This document shows, in pieces, positions 22,498 through 29,905 of a stretch of DNA of 32,727 bases. Source of the DNA: Candidatus Lachnoclostridium stercorigallinarum. GTDB taxonomy: Bacteria > Bacillota > Clostridia > Lachnospirales > Lachnospiraceae. The stretch covers positions 1-32,727 of the forward strand of contig DXBC01000131.1 of the NCBI GenBank assembly GCA_019116745.1, given 5' to 3'. The translations under genes were made by a program, and so were the position numbers. Within the stretch, counting starts at the first letter, position 1; every line of letters starts with the position of its first letter. The notes beneath the pieces were generated by a model. It saw only the letters and a program-made list of their open reading frames with translations, did no database searches and was not told the origin of the DNA.

Positions 22498-23925
22498 ATG
22501 AAACGATTCTGGAAGAAAACAGTCAGCATGAGGGCGGTTCTGATTCTCATGCTGTTTCTCATCGGCTTTTTGCCCATGGCAGTCCAGGGAAGGATTCTGC
22601 TTACTTCCCTGCGTCAGAGTCAGATTGACTCCAGGACGCTGGAAATTCAGAATCAGGCTCTGATTCTCAGCAACCGGATGACTCAGGCCGGCTATCTGGG
22701 CGGAGAAGTGACGGATACCATTCTGGACAGCCAGATGGATGTGCTGGCGGACGTATTTAACGGAAGAATTGTGATTGTGGATGAGACGTACCGGATTATC
22801 CGCGATACTTTCAATCTGGCAGAGGGAAAATATCATATTTCCTCGGAGGTGATCCGCTGTTTCCGGGGAGAGACCAGCAGCAGGTACAACAGCGATAAAC
22901 ATTATCTGACGGAAACCTTTCCTATTTATGCGGCAGGATCTACGGGAGAGATCGACGGTGTCATGGTGGTGACGGCTTCCACGGAATACATTCTGAATCT
23001 GACGGATATGGTGGGGGAGAAAGTCACCATGTTTGAGGTGATGGCACTGATTGTGATCATTGCGGTGGTTCTGCTGGCGGCGGGCCTGTATCTGAAGCCG
23101 GTTTACGTCTTCCGCCAGAGATTAAAAAAGATCGCGTCGGGAGATGCGGAGGAGATCCATGTGGACGATTACCGGGAGACGAAGGAGATGTCGGCCGCTG
23201 TGAGCCAGGCATTTACAAAGCTGAGAGAGGTGGACAATTCCCGCCAGGAATTTGTCTCCAATGTGTCCCACGAGCTGAAGACGCCTATTACCTCAATCCG
23301 GGTGCTGGCGGATTCCCTTATGTCCATGGAGGATGCGCCGGTGGAGCTGTACCGGGAGTTCATGAACGATATTTCCGATGAAATTGACCGGGAGAGCAAG
23401 ATCATAGACGATCTGCTGACCCTGGTGAAAATGGACAAATCCGCCAATCAGGTCATGAATATCAGCCAGGTCAACGTGGGAAGCCTGCTGGAGCTTGTGC
23501 TGAAGCGGATGCGGCCCATAGCAAAGAAGCGCAATGTGGAGCTGACACTGGAGACCATCCGCGAGGTGACGGCGGAGGTGGATGAGGTGAAGCTGTCCCA
23601 GGCGCTCAATAATCTGGTGGAAAATGCGGTGAAGTATAACCGGGAGGACGGTTGGGTCCGGGTTACTCTGGACGCGGATCACAAGTTTTTTACGGTTCGC
23701 GTGGCCGATTCCGGCATTGGAATCCCTGAAGAGTTTCAGACCAGGATTTTCGAGCGTTTCTACAGGGTGGACAAGGCCCGTTCCAGGGAGACCGGGGGAA
23801 CGGGACTGGGACTGGCCATCACGAAAAATGTGGTTCAGATGCACCACGGCACGATCCAGGTGCAGAGTGTGGAGGGAGAAGGAACGGTGTTTACGGTTCA
23901 GATTCCTCTCACCTACATATCGTAA
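22498..23925 (+). CDS. Membrane-bound sensor histidine kinase
   Basis: The 475-residue kinase has two membrane helices (about 12-30 and 178-199) flanking an extracytoplasmic sensor region of about 145 residues, then a HAMP linker (about 200-250). A HisKA domain with H258 in SNVSHELKTPITSIR follows, then a HATPase domain with N-box NNLVENAVKYN, G1 DSGIGIPEEF, F-box FERFYRVDKARS and G2 TGGTGLGLAI. The architecture resembles WalK/MtrB/PhoR-type kinases. No response regulator gene adjoins it; the nearest is at 9795-10493. A GerMN lipoprotein gene follows 12 bases after the stop, as lpqB follows mtrB in Actinobacteria. Confidence 0.93.
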   Translation: MKRFWKKTVSMRAVLILMLFLIGFLPMAVQGRILLTSLRQSQIDSRTLEIQNQALILSNRMTQAGYLGGEVTDTILDSQMDVLADVFNGRIVIVDETYRIIRDTFNLAEGKYHISSEVIRCFRGETSSRYNSDKHYLTETFPIYAAGSTGEIDGVMVVTASTEYILNLTDMVGEKVTMFEVMALIVIIAVVLLAAGLYLKPVYVFRQRLKKIASGDAEEIHVDDYRETKEMSAAVSQAFTKLREVDNSRQEFVSNVSHELKTPITSIRVLADSLMSMEDAPVELYREFMNDISDEIDRESKIIDDLLTLVKMDKSANQVMNISQVNVGSLLELVLKRMRPIAKKRNVELTLETIREVTAEVDEVKLSQALNNLVENAVKYNREDGWVRVTLDADHKFFTVRVADSGIGIPEEFQTRIFERFYRVDKARSRETGGTGLGLAITKNVVQMHHGTIQVQSVEGEGTVFTVQIPLTYIS

Positions 23926-23937
23926 AGGAGGTGCGGA

Positions 23938-24882
23938 ATGGAGAAACGACGAATCGGTCTTCTGGCTGTGATTCTTTTGGCTGCTGTCCTGTTTGCCGCC
24001 GGCTGCCGCCGGAATGAAGGGCAGCAGATTCAGACGGCGGAGGAGGGGGTCTATCAGATTTATTATCTGGATGCATCAGGCACTGTTCTGACTCCCAATG
24101 AGTACCGCACGGAGACAACGGATACGGATCAGCTGATTGAGGAACTGATGGAACAGCTGCGTACGGTACCGAAGGATCTGGACAGCCAGTCAGCTGTTCC
24201 GGACCGGCTGGATTACAGAGGATTCCATCGGGAGGAGATGGTCGTGTACTTAAACTTCGGAGATTCCTACAACAGTATGAGGGACGATCAGGAGATTCTG
24301 TGCCGGGCGGCCCTGGCAAGGACTCTGACTCAGGCTCCGGAGGTCAACTATATCAGCATTCTGGCGGGAGAGCAGCCCATTTTGGACGCGAAAGGGCAGC
24401 CGGTGGGAATGATTTCCGGCAGCGATTTCGTGGACAGCATCGGCGATGTGAATGCCTTTGAGCGGACGGCGCTGACCCTGTATTTCACCGATGAAGAAGG
24501 GGAGCTTCTCTATCCGGAGACCAGAGAGGTGGTGCACAATGTGAATACTTCCATGGCTCAGCTGGTGATCGAGGAGCTGATCCGCGGGCCGGAGACATTC
24601 CGGCTGTGTCCCACGGTGCCGGCGGATACCCGCCTGCTCAATGTGTCGGTCAATGACAATGTGTGTTATGTGAATTTTGACGAGACGTTTCTGACGGGAA
24701 GCGGAAGCCTGGCTGTGGCGGATTACATTCCCATTTATTCCATCGTCAATTCTCTGGCGGAGGCGGCGGGGATCAGCCGGGTTCAGTTTTCCATCAATGG
24801 TTCGGCAAATGTGAGATTTCGGGATTCCATCTCTCTGGATACTCAGTTTGAACGGAACCTGGATTATATAGGAGGAGAATAA
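23938..24882 (+). CDS. GerMN-domain lipoprotein
   Basis: The 314-residue secreted lipoprotein has a signal peptide with lipobox FAAGC (C23). It contains two GerMN-type repeats, each with the pattern of a polar strand, a helix carrying xxLIEELxxG/xxL, and a VxxVxVNxxVxYVNF-like strand: IEELMEQLRTVPKD to VVYLNFGDSYN, and QLVIEELIRGPE to CYVNFDETFLTG. GerMN domains occur in spore germination protein GerM and in actinobacterial LpqB, which binds the sensor kinase MtrB. Directly after a kinase gene (12 bases, AAAGGAGG upstream of the ATG at 23938), a modulator of that kinase is a reasonable guess. comEC follows immediately. Confidence 0.85.
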   Translation: MEKRRIGLLAVILLAAVLFAAGCRRNEGQQIQTAEEGVYQIYYLDASGTVLTPNEYRTETTDTDQLIEELMEQLRTVPKDLDSQSAVPDRLDYRGFHREEMVVYLNFGDSYNSMRDDQEILCRAALARTLTQAPEVNYISILAGEQPILDAKGQPVGMISGSDFVDSIGDVNAFERTALTLYFTDEEGELLYPETREVVHNVNTSMAQLVIEELIRGPETFRLCPTVPADTRLLNVSVNDNVCYVNFDETFLTGSGSLAVADYIPIYSIVNSLAEAAGISRVQFSINGSANVRFRDSISLDTQFERNLDYIGGE

Positions 24883-24883
24883 A

Positions 24884-27217
24884 ATCAGACGGCCGCTGGT
24901 ATTTTTAACAGGGGGATTCGTACTTGGAGAGGTATTGGCCCTGGGCGCGGCGGAGATGGCTGTTTTCCTGGCAGGATGCCTGGCGGGAGCAGTCTGTCTG
25001 GAATGCAGAAGGAACAGGGGCCTTTGGATTGGCCTGCTGTTCCTTTTTGTTTTTCTGGGGTTTGGACGGCTGAAAGTGTTTCAGGGGGAGGCGGAGAGAA
25101 TAAGGGGACTGGAGCTGGAAACGGAGACGGGAAGGGCTGTCACCGGAACGGTGAAATCCCTGGAGGAGAAGACGAGGGGATGGGGCGCGGAGCTTCTGCA
25201 TGGCAGGCTGGAGCCGGATGCTCCGGGGGAGAGAGCGGTCAGTCTGGGCACAGTTTCCCTGTTTTTTGAGGAGAGGCCGGAACTGGAGGCAGGAGACCGG
25301 ATTCGGGCGACCGGTTCTTTCCGGCCCTATGATTCCCCATCCAATCCGGGAGAGTTTGATTATCGGTCTTATTACGATTCCATGGGAATGTTCTGGAAGG
25401 TGACGGCAAAAAAGTGGGAACGGCTGCCGGGAGGCGATCCCTTAAGGCGGCGGCTGGGCAGAGTGAGAGAGAAGGGGGCCGCTGTCCTGGAGCGCTGCGG
25501 AGGAGAACAGGCGGGAATTTTTAAAGCGATGCTGCTGGGACTGAAAGGAGATATTCCCGATCAGGTGTACGCTCTGTATCAGGAAAACGGGATTTCCCAT
25601 CTCCTGGCCATCAGCGGTCTCCACGTGTCCATGCTGGGAATGGGATTCCACAGCCTTCTGAAAAGACTGCGGCTGGGGAAGCGGACGGCGGCCGCTGCTG
25701 CGGGAGTACTTATGGGGCTGTACGGGGTGATGACCGGCTTTTCCCCGTCCACCCAGAGAGCAGTGCTTATGTTCCTGGTGTCCATGACGGCTGGATGCGC
25801 GGGGAGAGTCTATGACCTGTCCTCGGCTCTGGCTCTGGCCGCTGCCGTCATCCTGTGGAGACACCCGCTGGCCCTGGTTCAGGGCGGGGTCCAGCTTTCT
25901 TTTCTGGCTGTGGGAGGAATCGGAGTGTTAGGCAGGATACTGGAGAAGGCGAAGGTGTGGGAGGGGCGGGCGGGAAGCCTTCTTTTGGGCGGCCTGGCGG
26001 TGCAGCTTTCCACCTATCCGGCCGTGCTTTACCATTTCTTTGTCTATCCCCCTTACAGCATTTTTCTGAATCTTCTGGTGATTCCTCTCATGACTTATGT
26101 CATGGTGTCAGGGCTTTTGTGTCTGCTTTTCGGCTGGTTCTGCCCGCCTGTCGGCCGAGCCTGCATCGGAGGAGGCTATTACATTCTGGAGTGCTATGAG
26201 GAGCTGTGCCGTCTCTGGGGGAGGCTGCCCGGGAGCAGTCTGGTCATCGGCCGGCCGGCGCTCTGGCAGATCGCCCTCTATGGCGGTATTCTGGCGGTAT
26301 TTGTATGGAAAGCGGGGCAGCTGAAGAGAAAAAAGGTCTGGCTGACAGCGGTGACGGCGGCTTTGTTTTTCCTGCTGTTTCCTCTTCCGGAGCGGGGGCT
26401 TCGGATTACCTATCTGGATGTGGGCCAGGGGGACGGCATTGTGGCGGAGACGGGGAACTGCCGGATTCTCTTTGACGGGGGAAGCACGGATGTGAAAAAT
26501 CTGGGAGATCAGGTCTTGAAGCCGTTTCTGCAGTCCAGGGGGATCGGCGTTTTGGACTATGCGGCAGTGAGCCACTGTGACAGCGACCATATAAGCGGGC
26601 TGCAGACCCTCATGGAGGGAGGAGGTGTGAAAATAAGGACGCTGATTCTGCCGGATCCGGGGGAGGGCGGAAATGAGGACGAGGCCTGGATGAAGCTGGC
26701 TTCTCTGGCAGAGAAAAAAGGGATCCGGGTGGCGGTGATGCAGGAAGGAGATGAGATCTGCGCAGGAAAAATGAAGCTGACCTGTCTGTACCCCTATAAG
26801 GGAAAAGCGGCGGCTGCGGACCGGAACGACCAGTCCCTGGTCCTGCGCCTGGACTATGGAAAGGCCTCGTTTCTCTTTACGGGAGATGCGGGGGAGGCGA
26901 GTGAAAAAGAGATGCTGAACCGGCCCTTTTCCCGGGCCGGACTGGACAGAGTGACGGTGCTGAAGGTGGCTCACCACGGCTCCGCGTCCTCCTCCTGCCG
27001 GGAATTTCTCCAGGCGGTCCGCCCGGATTTCGCTGTGATTTCCTATGGAGAGGGAAATTCCTACGGCCATCCTGCGGCGGAGACGGTAAAGCGGATTCAG
27101 GAGACGGGGGCGAGCCTTTTTGAAACGGCAGCAGACGGTGCGGTGACTGTGGGCACAGACGGAAAGCGGATCAGGATCGTTCCCTTCCGGAGACGATGGG
27201 ACGGGCAGAGACGGTAA
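24884..27217 (+). CDS. comEC: ComEC/Rec2 DNA-uptake channel protein, probable ATC start
   Basis: The polytopic membrane protein forms the channel for single-stranded DNA during transformation. Domains: N-terminal helices and an OB-like DUF4131 region (about 1-190), the Competence domain (about 210-480, with GISHLLAISGLHVSMLG), and a C-terminal metallo-beta-lactamase domain (about 500-760) with YLDVGQGDG, H564-x-D566-x-D568-H569 in SHCDSDH, FTGDAGE and VAHHGSASSS. The frame from the stop TAG at 24869 has no ATG, GTG or early TTG. The expected N-terminus RRPLVFLTGGFVLGEVLA begins just after an ATC at 24884, which has GGAGGA 7 bases upstream. The next formal start is TTG at 24935, with a badly spaced site; it would cut off 17 conserved residues. 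About 777 residues from the ATC. Confidence 0.85.
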   Translation: MRRPLVFLTGGFVLGEVLALGAAEMAVFLAGCLAGAVCLECRRNRGLWIGLLFLFVFLGFGRLKVFQGEAERIRGLELETETGRAVTGTVKSLEEKTRGWGAELLHGRLEPDAPGERAVSLGTVSLFFEERPELEAGDRIRATGSFRPYDSPSNPGEFDYRSYYDSMGMFWKVTAKKWERLPGGDPLRRRLGRVREKGAAVLERCGGEQAGIFKAMLLGLKGDIPDQVYALYQENGISHLLAISGLHVSMLGMGFHSLLKRLRLGKRTAAAAAGVLMGLYGVMTGFSPSTQRAVLMFLVSMTAGCAGRVYDLSSALALAAAVILWRHPLALVQGGVQLSFLAVGGIGVLGRILEKAKVWEGRAGSLLLGGLAVQLSTYPAVLYHFFVYPPYSIFLNLLVIPLMTYVMVSGLLCLLFGWFCPPVGRACIGGGYYILECYEELCRLWGRLPGSSLVIGRPALWQIALYGGILAVFVWKAGQLKRKKVWLTAVTAALFFLLFPLPERGLRITYLDVGQGDGIVAETGNCRILFDGGSTDVKNLGDQVLKPFLQSRGIGVLDYAAVSHCDSDHISGLQTLMEGGGVKIRTLILPDPGEGGNEDEAWMKLASLAEKKGIRVAVMQEGDEICAGKMKLTCLYPYKGKAAAADRNDQSLVLRLDYGKASFLFTGDAGEASEKEMLNRPFSRAGLDRVTVLKVAHHGSASSSCREFLQAVRPDFAVISYGEGNSYGHPAAETVKRIQETGASLFETAADGAVTVGTDGKRIRIVPFRRRWDGQRR

Positions 27218-27256
27218 GAGCTGGACGGCGGTAAGCCGGAGGAAGCCAGATGGCCC

Positions 27257-27285
27257 TTGTCCCGTTCCGGCATCTGTTGTATAAT
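27257..27285 (+). promoter_or_regulatory. Sigma-A promoter for holA
   Basis: TTGTCC (27257-27262) and a perfect TATAAT (27280-27285) are 17 bases apart. In the leader, GCCCGG (27301-27306) and CCGGGC (27310-27315) form a 6-base GC stem with an AAA loop just before the ribosome binding site. Confidence 0.7.
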
Positions 27286-27337
27286 TTCAGATATCGGTCT
27301 GCCCGGAAACCGGGCGGGACAGGAAAGGATACGGTTT

Positions 27338-28315
27338 ATGCAGACGCTGAACAAAGATCTGAAAGATGGGAATTTCCGGAAAGTCTACCTGCTGTTCGGT
27401 GAGGAAGACTTTTTGAAGAAGAGCTATAAAAACCGGCTGCGGGAAGCGATTGCCGGGGAAGACAGCATGAATTACAATTATTTTGAGGGGAAGGGGCTGG
27501 ATGTGTCGGAGATCATCAGCCTGGCAGATACCATGCCGTTTTTTGCGGAGCGGAGACTGATTATCCTGGAGGATACCGGCTTTTTCAAGAGCGCTGCCGG
27601 GGAAGAACTGGTAAATTACCTGCCTCAGATGCCGGACAGCACCTGCATGATCTTTGTGGAGTCTGAGGTGGATAAGAGGAACCGGCTTTACAAAAAGGTG
27701 AAAGAACAGGGGTATGCCGCGGAGCTGTCCAGGCAGGACGCGGCTCAGCTGGCCCGCTGGGCCGGCGGAATTCTGGCCAGGGACGGAAAAAAGATTACAG
27801 GAAGAACCATGGAAATGTTTCTGGCCTGCGCGGGAGACGATATGGAAAATATCCGCATGGAGTTGGAAAAGCTGATCTGCTATGTGGGAAGCCGTGAGGT
27901 GGTGACAGATGAGGACGTTCAGGCCGTGTGCACCGTTCACGTGACCAGCCGGATTTTTGACATGGTGAGCGCCATTGTGTCAGGAGACAGGAGAAAAGCC
28001 ATGGATCTCTACGAGGATCTCCTGACTCTCAAGGAACCGCCCATGCGGATTCTCTATCTGATCGCCCGTCAGTTCAATCAGATTCTGCAGGTGAAGGAGC
28101 TGATGGGAAAGGGGATGGACCGGTCGGCCATCGCTTCCAGGCTGAAAATGCAGCCGTTTGTGGTGGGGAAAACCATGCCTCAGGCCAGGGCGTTTACAAG
28201 GGAGCAGATTCTGTCCTATGTGAATCTGTGCGTGGAGTCAGAGGAAGCGGTAAAGACGGGACGGCTGCAGGACCGTCTGGCTGTGGAGCTGCTGATTGCG
28301 AAAAAATACCGGTAG
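27338..28315 (+). CDS. holA: DNA polymerase III subunit delta
   Basis: The 325-residue protein is the delta subunit of the clamp loader; it opens the beta sliding clamp on DNA during replication. It shows the family pattern: VYLLFGEEDFLKKSYKNRLR at the N-terminus (a degenerate AAA+ nucleotide site), LIILEDTGFFKS near 90, a central lid region with DDMENIRMELEKLICYVG, and a C-terminal collar domain with MRILYLIARQFNQILQVKEL. ATG at 27338 is preferred: AAAGGA lies 9 bases upstream and the promoter at 27257 leaves room for a leader. An in-frame upstream start at 27257 would coincide with the -35. The gene order comEC-holA-rpsT-gpr matches B. subtilis. Confidence 0.92.
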   Translation: MQTLNKDLKDGNFRKVYLLFGEEDFLKKSYKNRLREAIAGEDSMNYNYFEGKGLDVSEIISLADTMPFFAERRLIILEDTGFFKSAAGEELVNYLPQMPDSTCMIFVESEVDKRNRLYKKVKEQGYAAELSRQDAAQLARWAGGILARDGKKITGRTMEMFLACAGDDMENIRMELEKLICYVGSREVVTDEDVQAVCTVHVTSRIFDMVSAIVSGDRRKAMDLYEDLLTLKEPPMRILYLIARQFNQILQVKELMGKGMDRSAIASRLKMQPFVVGKTMPQARAFTREQILSYVNLCVESEEAVKTGRLQDRLAVELLIAKKYR

Positions 28316-28342
28316 ACAATAGAACAGATTTTCATAAGAAAG

Positions 28343-28381
28343 AAAAGCTCTTATCCGGCACACCCCCGAATAAGAGCTTTT
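28343..28381. terminator. Bidirectional terminator between holA and rpsT
   Basis: AAAAGCTCTTAT (28343-28354) pairs perfectly with ATAAGAGCTTTT (28370-28381), with a further CGG/CCG inside across a mismatch. A-rich and T-rich flanks supply a U-tract on each strand. It separates the convergent genes holA and rpsT. Confidence 0.9.
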
Positions 28382-28407
28382 GCAGTTTCATATCTTTTGT
28401 CTATAAA

Positions 28408-28671
28408 TTAAGCCATAGCGTTGACAGCCTTAGCCAGACGGGATACCTTACGGGAAGCATTGTTCTTGTGGTAAACGCCCTTGGTCTGAGCCTTGTCAAT
28501 CTCAGTGGTAGCAGCTACTAAATATGCCTGTGCAGCAGCCTTGTCACCGGCAGCGATAGCAGCGTCTACTTTCTTGATAGCAGTTCTCACTTTAGATCTG
28601 ATAGCTTTATTTCTGGCAGCTTTCGTCTCGTTTACTAAGATTCTCTTCTTAGCGGATTTAATGTTAGCCAA
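28408..28671 (-). CDS. rpsT: 30S ribosomal protein S20, TTG start
   Basis: The 87-residue basic protein binds the 16S rRNA 5' domain early in 30S assembly. The sequence MANIKSAKKRILVNETKAAR at the start, then RSKVRTAIKKVDAAIAAGD and KGVYHKNNASRKVSRLAKAV, is typical S20. The start codon is TTG (28671 to 28669) with GGAGG 9 bases upstream, and no ATG is available in the frame near it. E. coli rpsT also starts with UUG, where it is tied to autoregulation by S20. The gene runs against its neighbours, with a consensus promoter, an 80-base leader and a bidirectional terminator of its own. Confidence 0.97.
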   Translation of the reverse strand: MANIKSAKKRILVNETKAARNKAIRSKVRTAIKKVDAAIAAGDKAAAQAYLVAATTEIDKAQTKGVYHKNNASRKVSRLAKAVNAMA

Positions 28672-28757
28672 ATCTGTACACCTCCAATATTCCTATTATC
28701 ATCTTCGGTTTGCATCGAAACCTGGACACGGACAGTTCAATGTAAACATACTATTGT

Positions 28758-28786
28758 ATTTTATCCAATCTCCCCTGGTCTGTCAA
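28758..28786 (-). promoter_or_regulatory. Consensus sigma-A promoter for rpsT
   Basis: On the minus strand, TTGACA (28786-28781) and TAAAAT (28763-28758) are 17 bases apart, the best promoter in the window. The leader to the TTG start is about 80 bases and holds a GGTTT/AAACC stem (28707-28711 with 28718-28722). Confidence 0.85.
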
Positions 28787-28856
28787 TACATATTTCCTCT
28801 TTTTTTGAGGAAAATAGGAGAGAAAAGGCTGAAAAACAGGAGTATGGAAGGAGCGG

Positions 28857-29864
28857 ATGCAGGTGCGGAGGACAGGCAGAAAGCAGGCGCCCGGCAGAAC
28901 GGGAAAAAGAAGGGGAAGGTTTGAGGTCCGGACAGATCTTGCCCTGGAGAGCAGAGAGGACGTCCGGTCGGGAGGCCGGGATAACGGGATCGCCGTGCGG
29001 GAGTGGAAGGAGGAAGGGGGCAGGATTTCCCTGACAGAGGTGCAGGTAAAAAGCGAAAAGGGGGCCAGAGCCATAGGAAAGCCGATGGGAACCTACCTCA
29101 CTCTGGAGACCGGCCGCCCGGGAGATCAGGATGATGGATACCGGGAAGATGTGGCCGATGAGCTGGCGGCGGGGCTGCGCCGCCTGGCGGGAAAGGCACT
29201 GAAGAAAAAAGATGCCCAGGGATTTCCAGGCGTCCATGTGCTGGCGGTAGGCCTGGGAAATCCTTACGTGACTCCGGATTCCCTTGGCCCCCGGGTGCTG
29301 GGAAATATACGGATTACCAGAAGCATTGCCGAGGATGGAGATCTGCCGGTGATCAGCGGCATCGTACCCGGGGTGATGGCCCAGACGGGGATGGAGACGG
29401 CGGAGATTCTGAGAGGAATCATCCGGGAGACGAAACCGGATCTGGTGATCGCGGTGGACGCCCTGGCGGCCAGGAGCATCCGAAGACTGGGGACCACGAT
29501 CCAGCTCACAGATACGGGAATTCATCCGGGATCCGGTGTGGGAAATCACCGGCATGGACTGACGGAGGAGACTCTGGGAATTCCCGTGCTGGCTGTCGGG
29601 GTTCCCACGGTGGTGGGGGCGGCGGCCATTGCCCAGGACACGGTGGCGGCCGTGGCAGCCGTGCTGGAGAAGGGCGGAAGAACCAGGGGAATGGGGGCCT
29701 GGCTGGAAAATATGGGGGCGGAGGAGCAGTACCGCCTGATCCGGGAAGTGCTGGGACCGGAGCTGAGCCAGCTCTATGTGACGCCGCCGGATATTGATGA
29801 GACGGTGAAGCTGCTGAGTTTTACCATCTCAGAAGGAATCCACCGGGCGTTTTACGGCATATGA
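28857..29864 (+). CDS. gpr: GPR germination endopeptidase
   Basis: The 335-residue protease is made as a zymogen in the forespore and degrades the small acid-soluble spore proteins at germination, supplying amino acids (peptidase family A25). Visible features are the basic propeptide (about 1-22), RTDLALESRE near residue 25, VAVGLGNPYVTPDSLGPRV near 130, SGIVPGVMAQTGMETAEI near 165, VIAVDALAARSIRRLG near 195 and TDTGIHPGSGVGNHR near 215. The Asp residues in TPDSLGP and VDALAAR are the candidate catalytic pair. ATG at 28857 is only 3 bases after AAGGAG, so the in-frame GTG at 28863 may be the true start. It presumably needs a forespore sigma factor; I could not identify that promoter with confidence. 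spoIIP follows. Confidence 0.93.
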   Translation: MQVRRTGRKQAPGRTGKRRGRFEVRTDLALESREDVRSGGRDNGIAVREWKEEGGRISLTEVQVKSEKGARAIGKPMGTYLTLETGRPGDQDDGYREDVADELAAGLRRLAGKALKKKDAQGFPGVHVLAVGLGNPYVTPDSLGPRVLGNIRITRSIAEDGDLPVISGIVPGVMAQTGMETAEILRGIIRETKPDLVIAVDALAARSIRRLGTTIQLTDTGIHPGSGVGNHRHGLTEETLGIPVLAVGVPTVVGAAAIAQDTVAAVAAVLEKGGRTRGMGAWLENMGAEEQYRLIREVLGPELSQLYVTPPDIDETVKLLSFTISEGIHRAFYGI

Positions 29865-29905
29865 TGATATGAGGGCCGGAAAACATACAGAGAGGGGGCG
29901 GACGG

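Noticed and set aside
26560-26590. Possible loss of the metal site in ComEC
   Set aside because: SHCDSDH still has the full H-x-D-x-D-H set; only the variable positions differ from the common SHPDADH.
27257-27337. N-terminal extension of holA from an in-frame start at 27257
   Set aside because: That codon is part of the -35 element of a strong promoter; the ATG at 27338 has a proper ribosome binding site and matches the family N-terminus.
28793-28813. TTTCCTC/GAGGAAA hairpin with a T7 loop between the rpsT and gpr starts, considered as a terminator
   Set aside because: No transcript needs to end there on either strand and no T-run follows the stem; it may be part of the gpr leader, but nothing supports a function.
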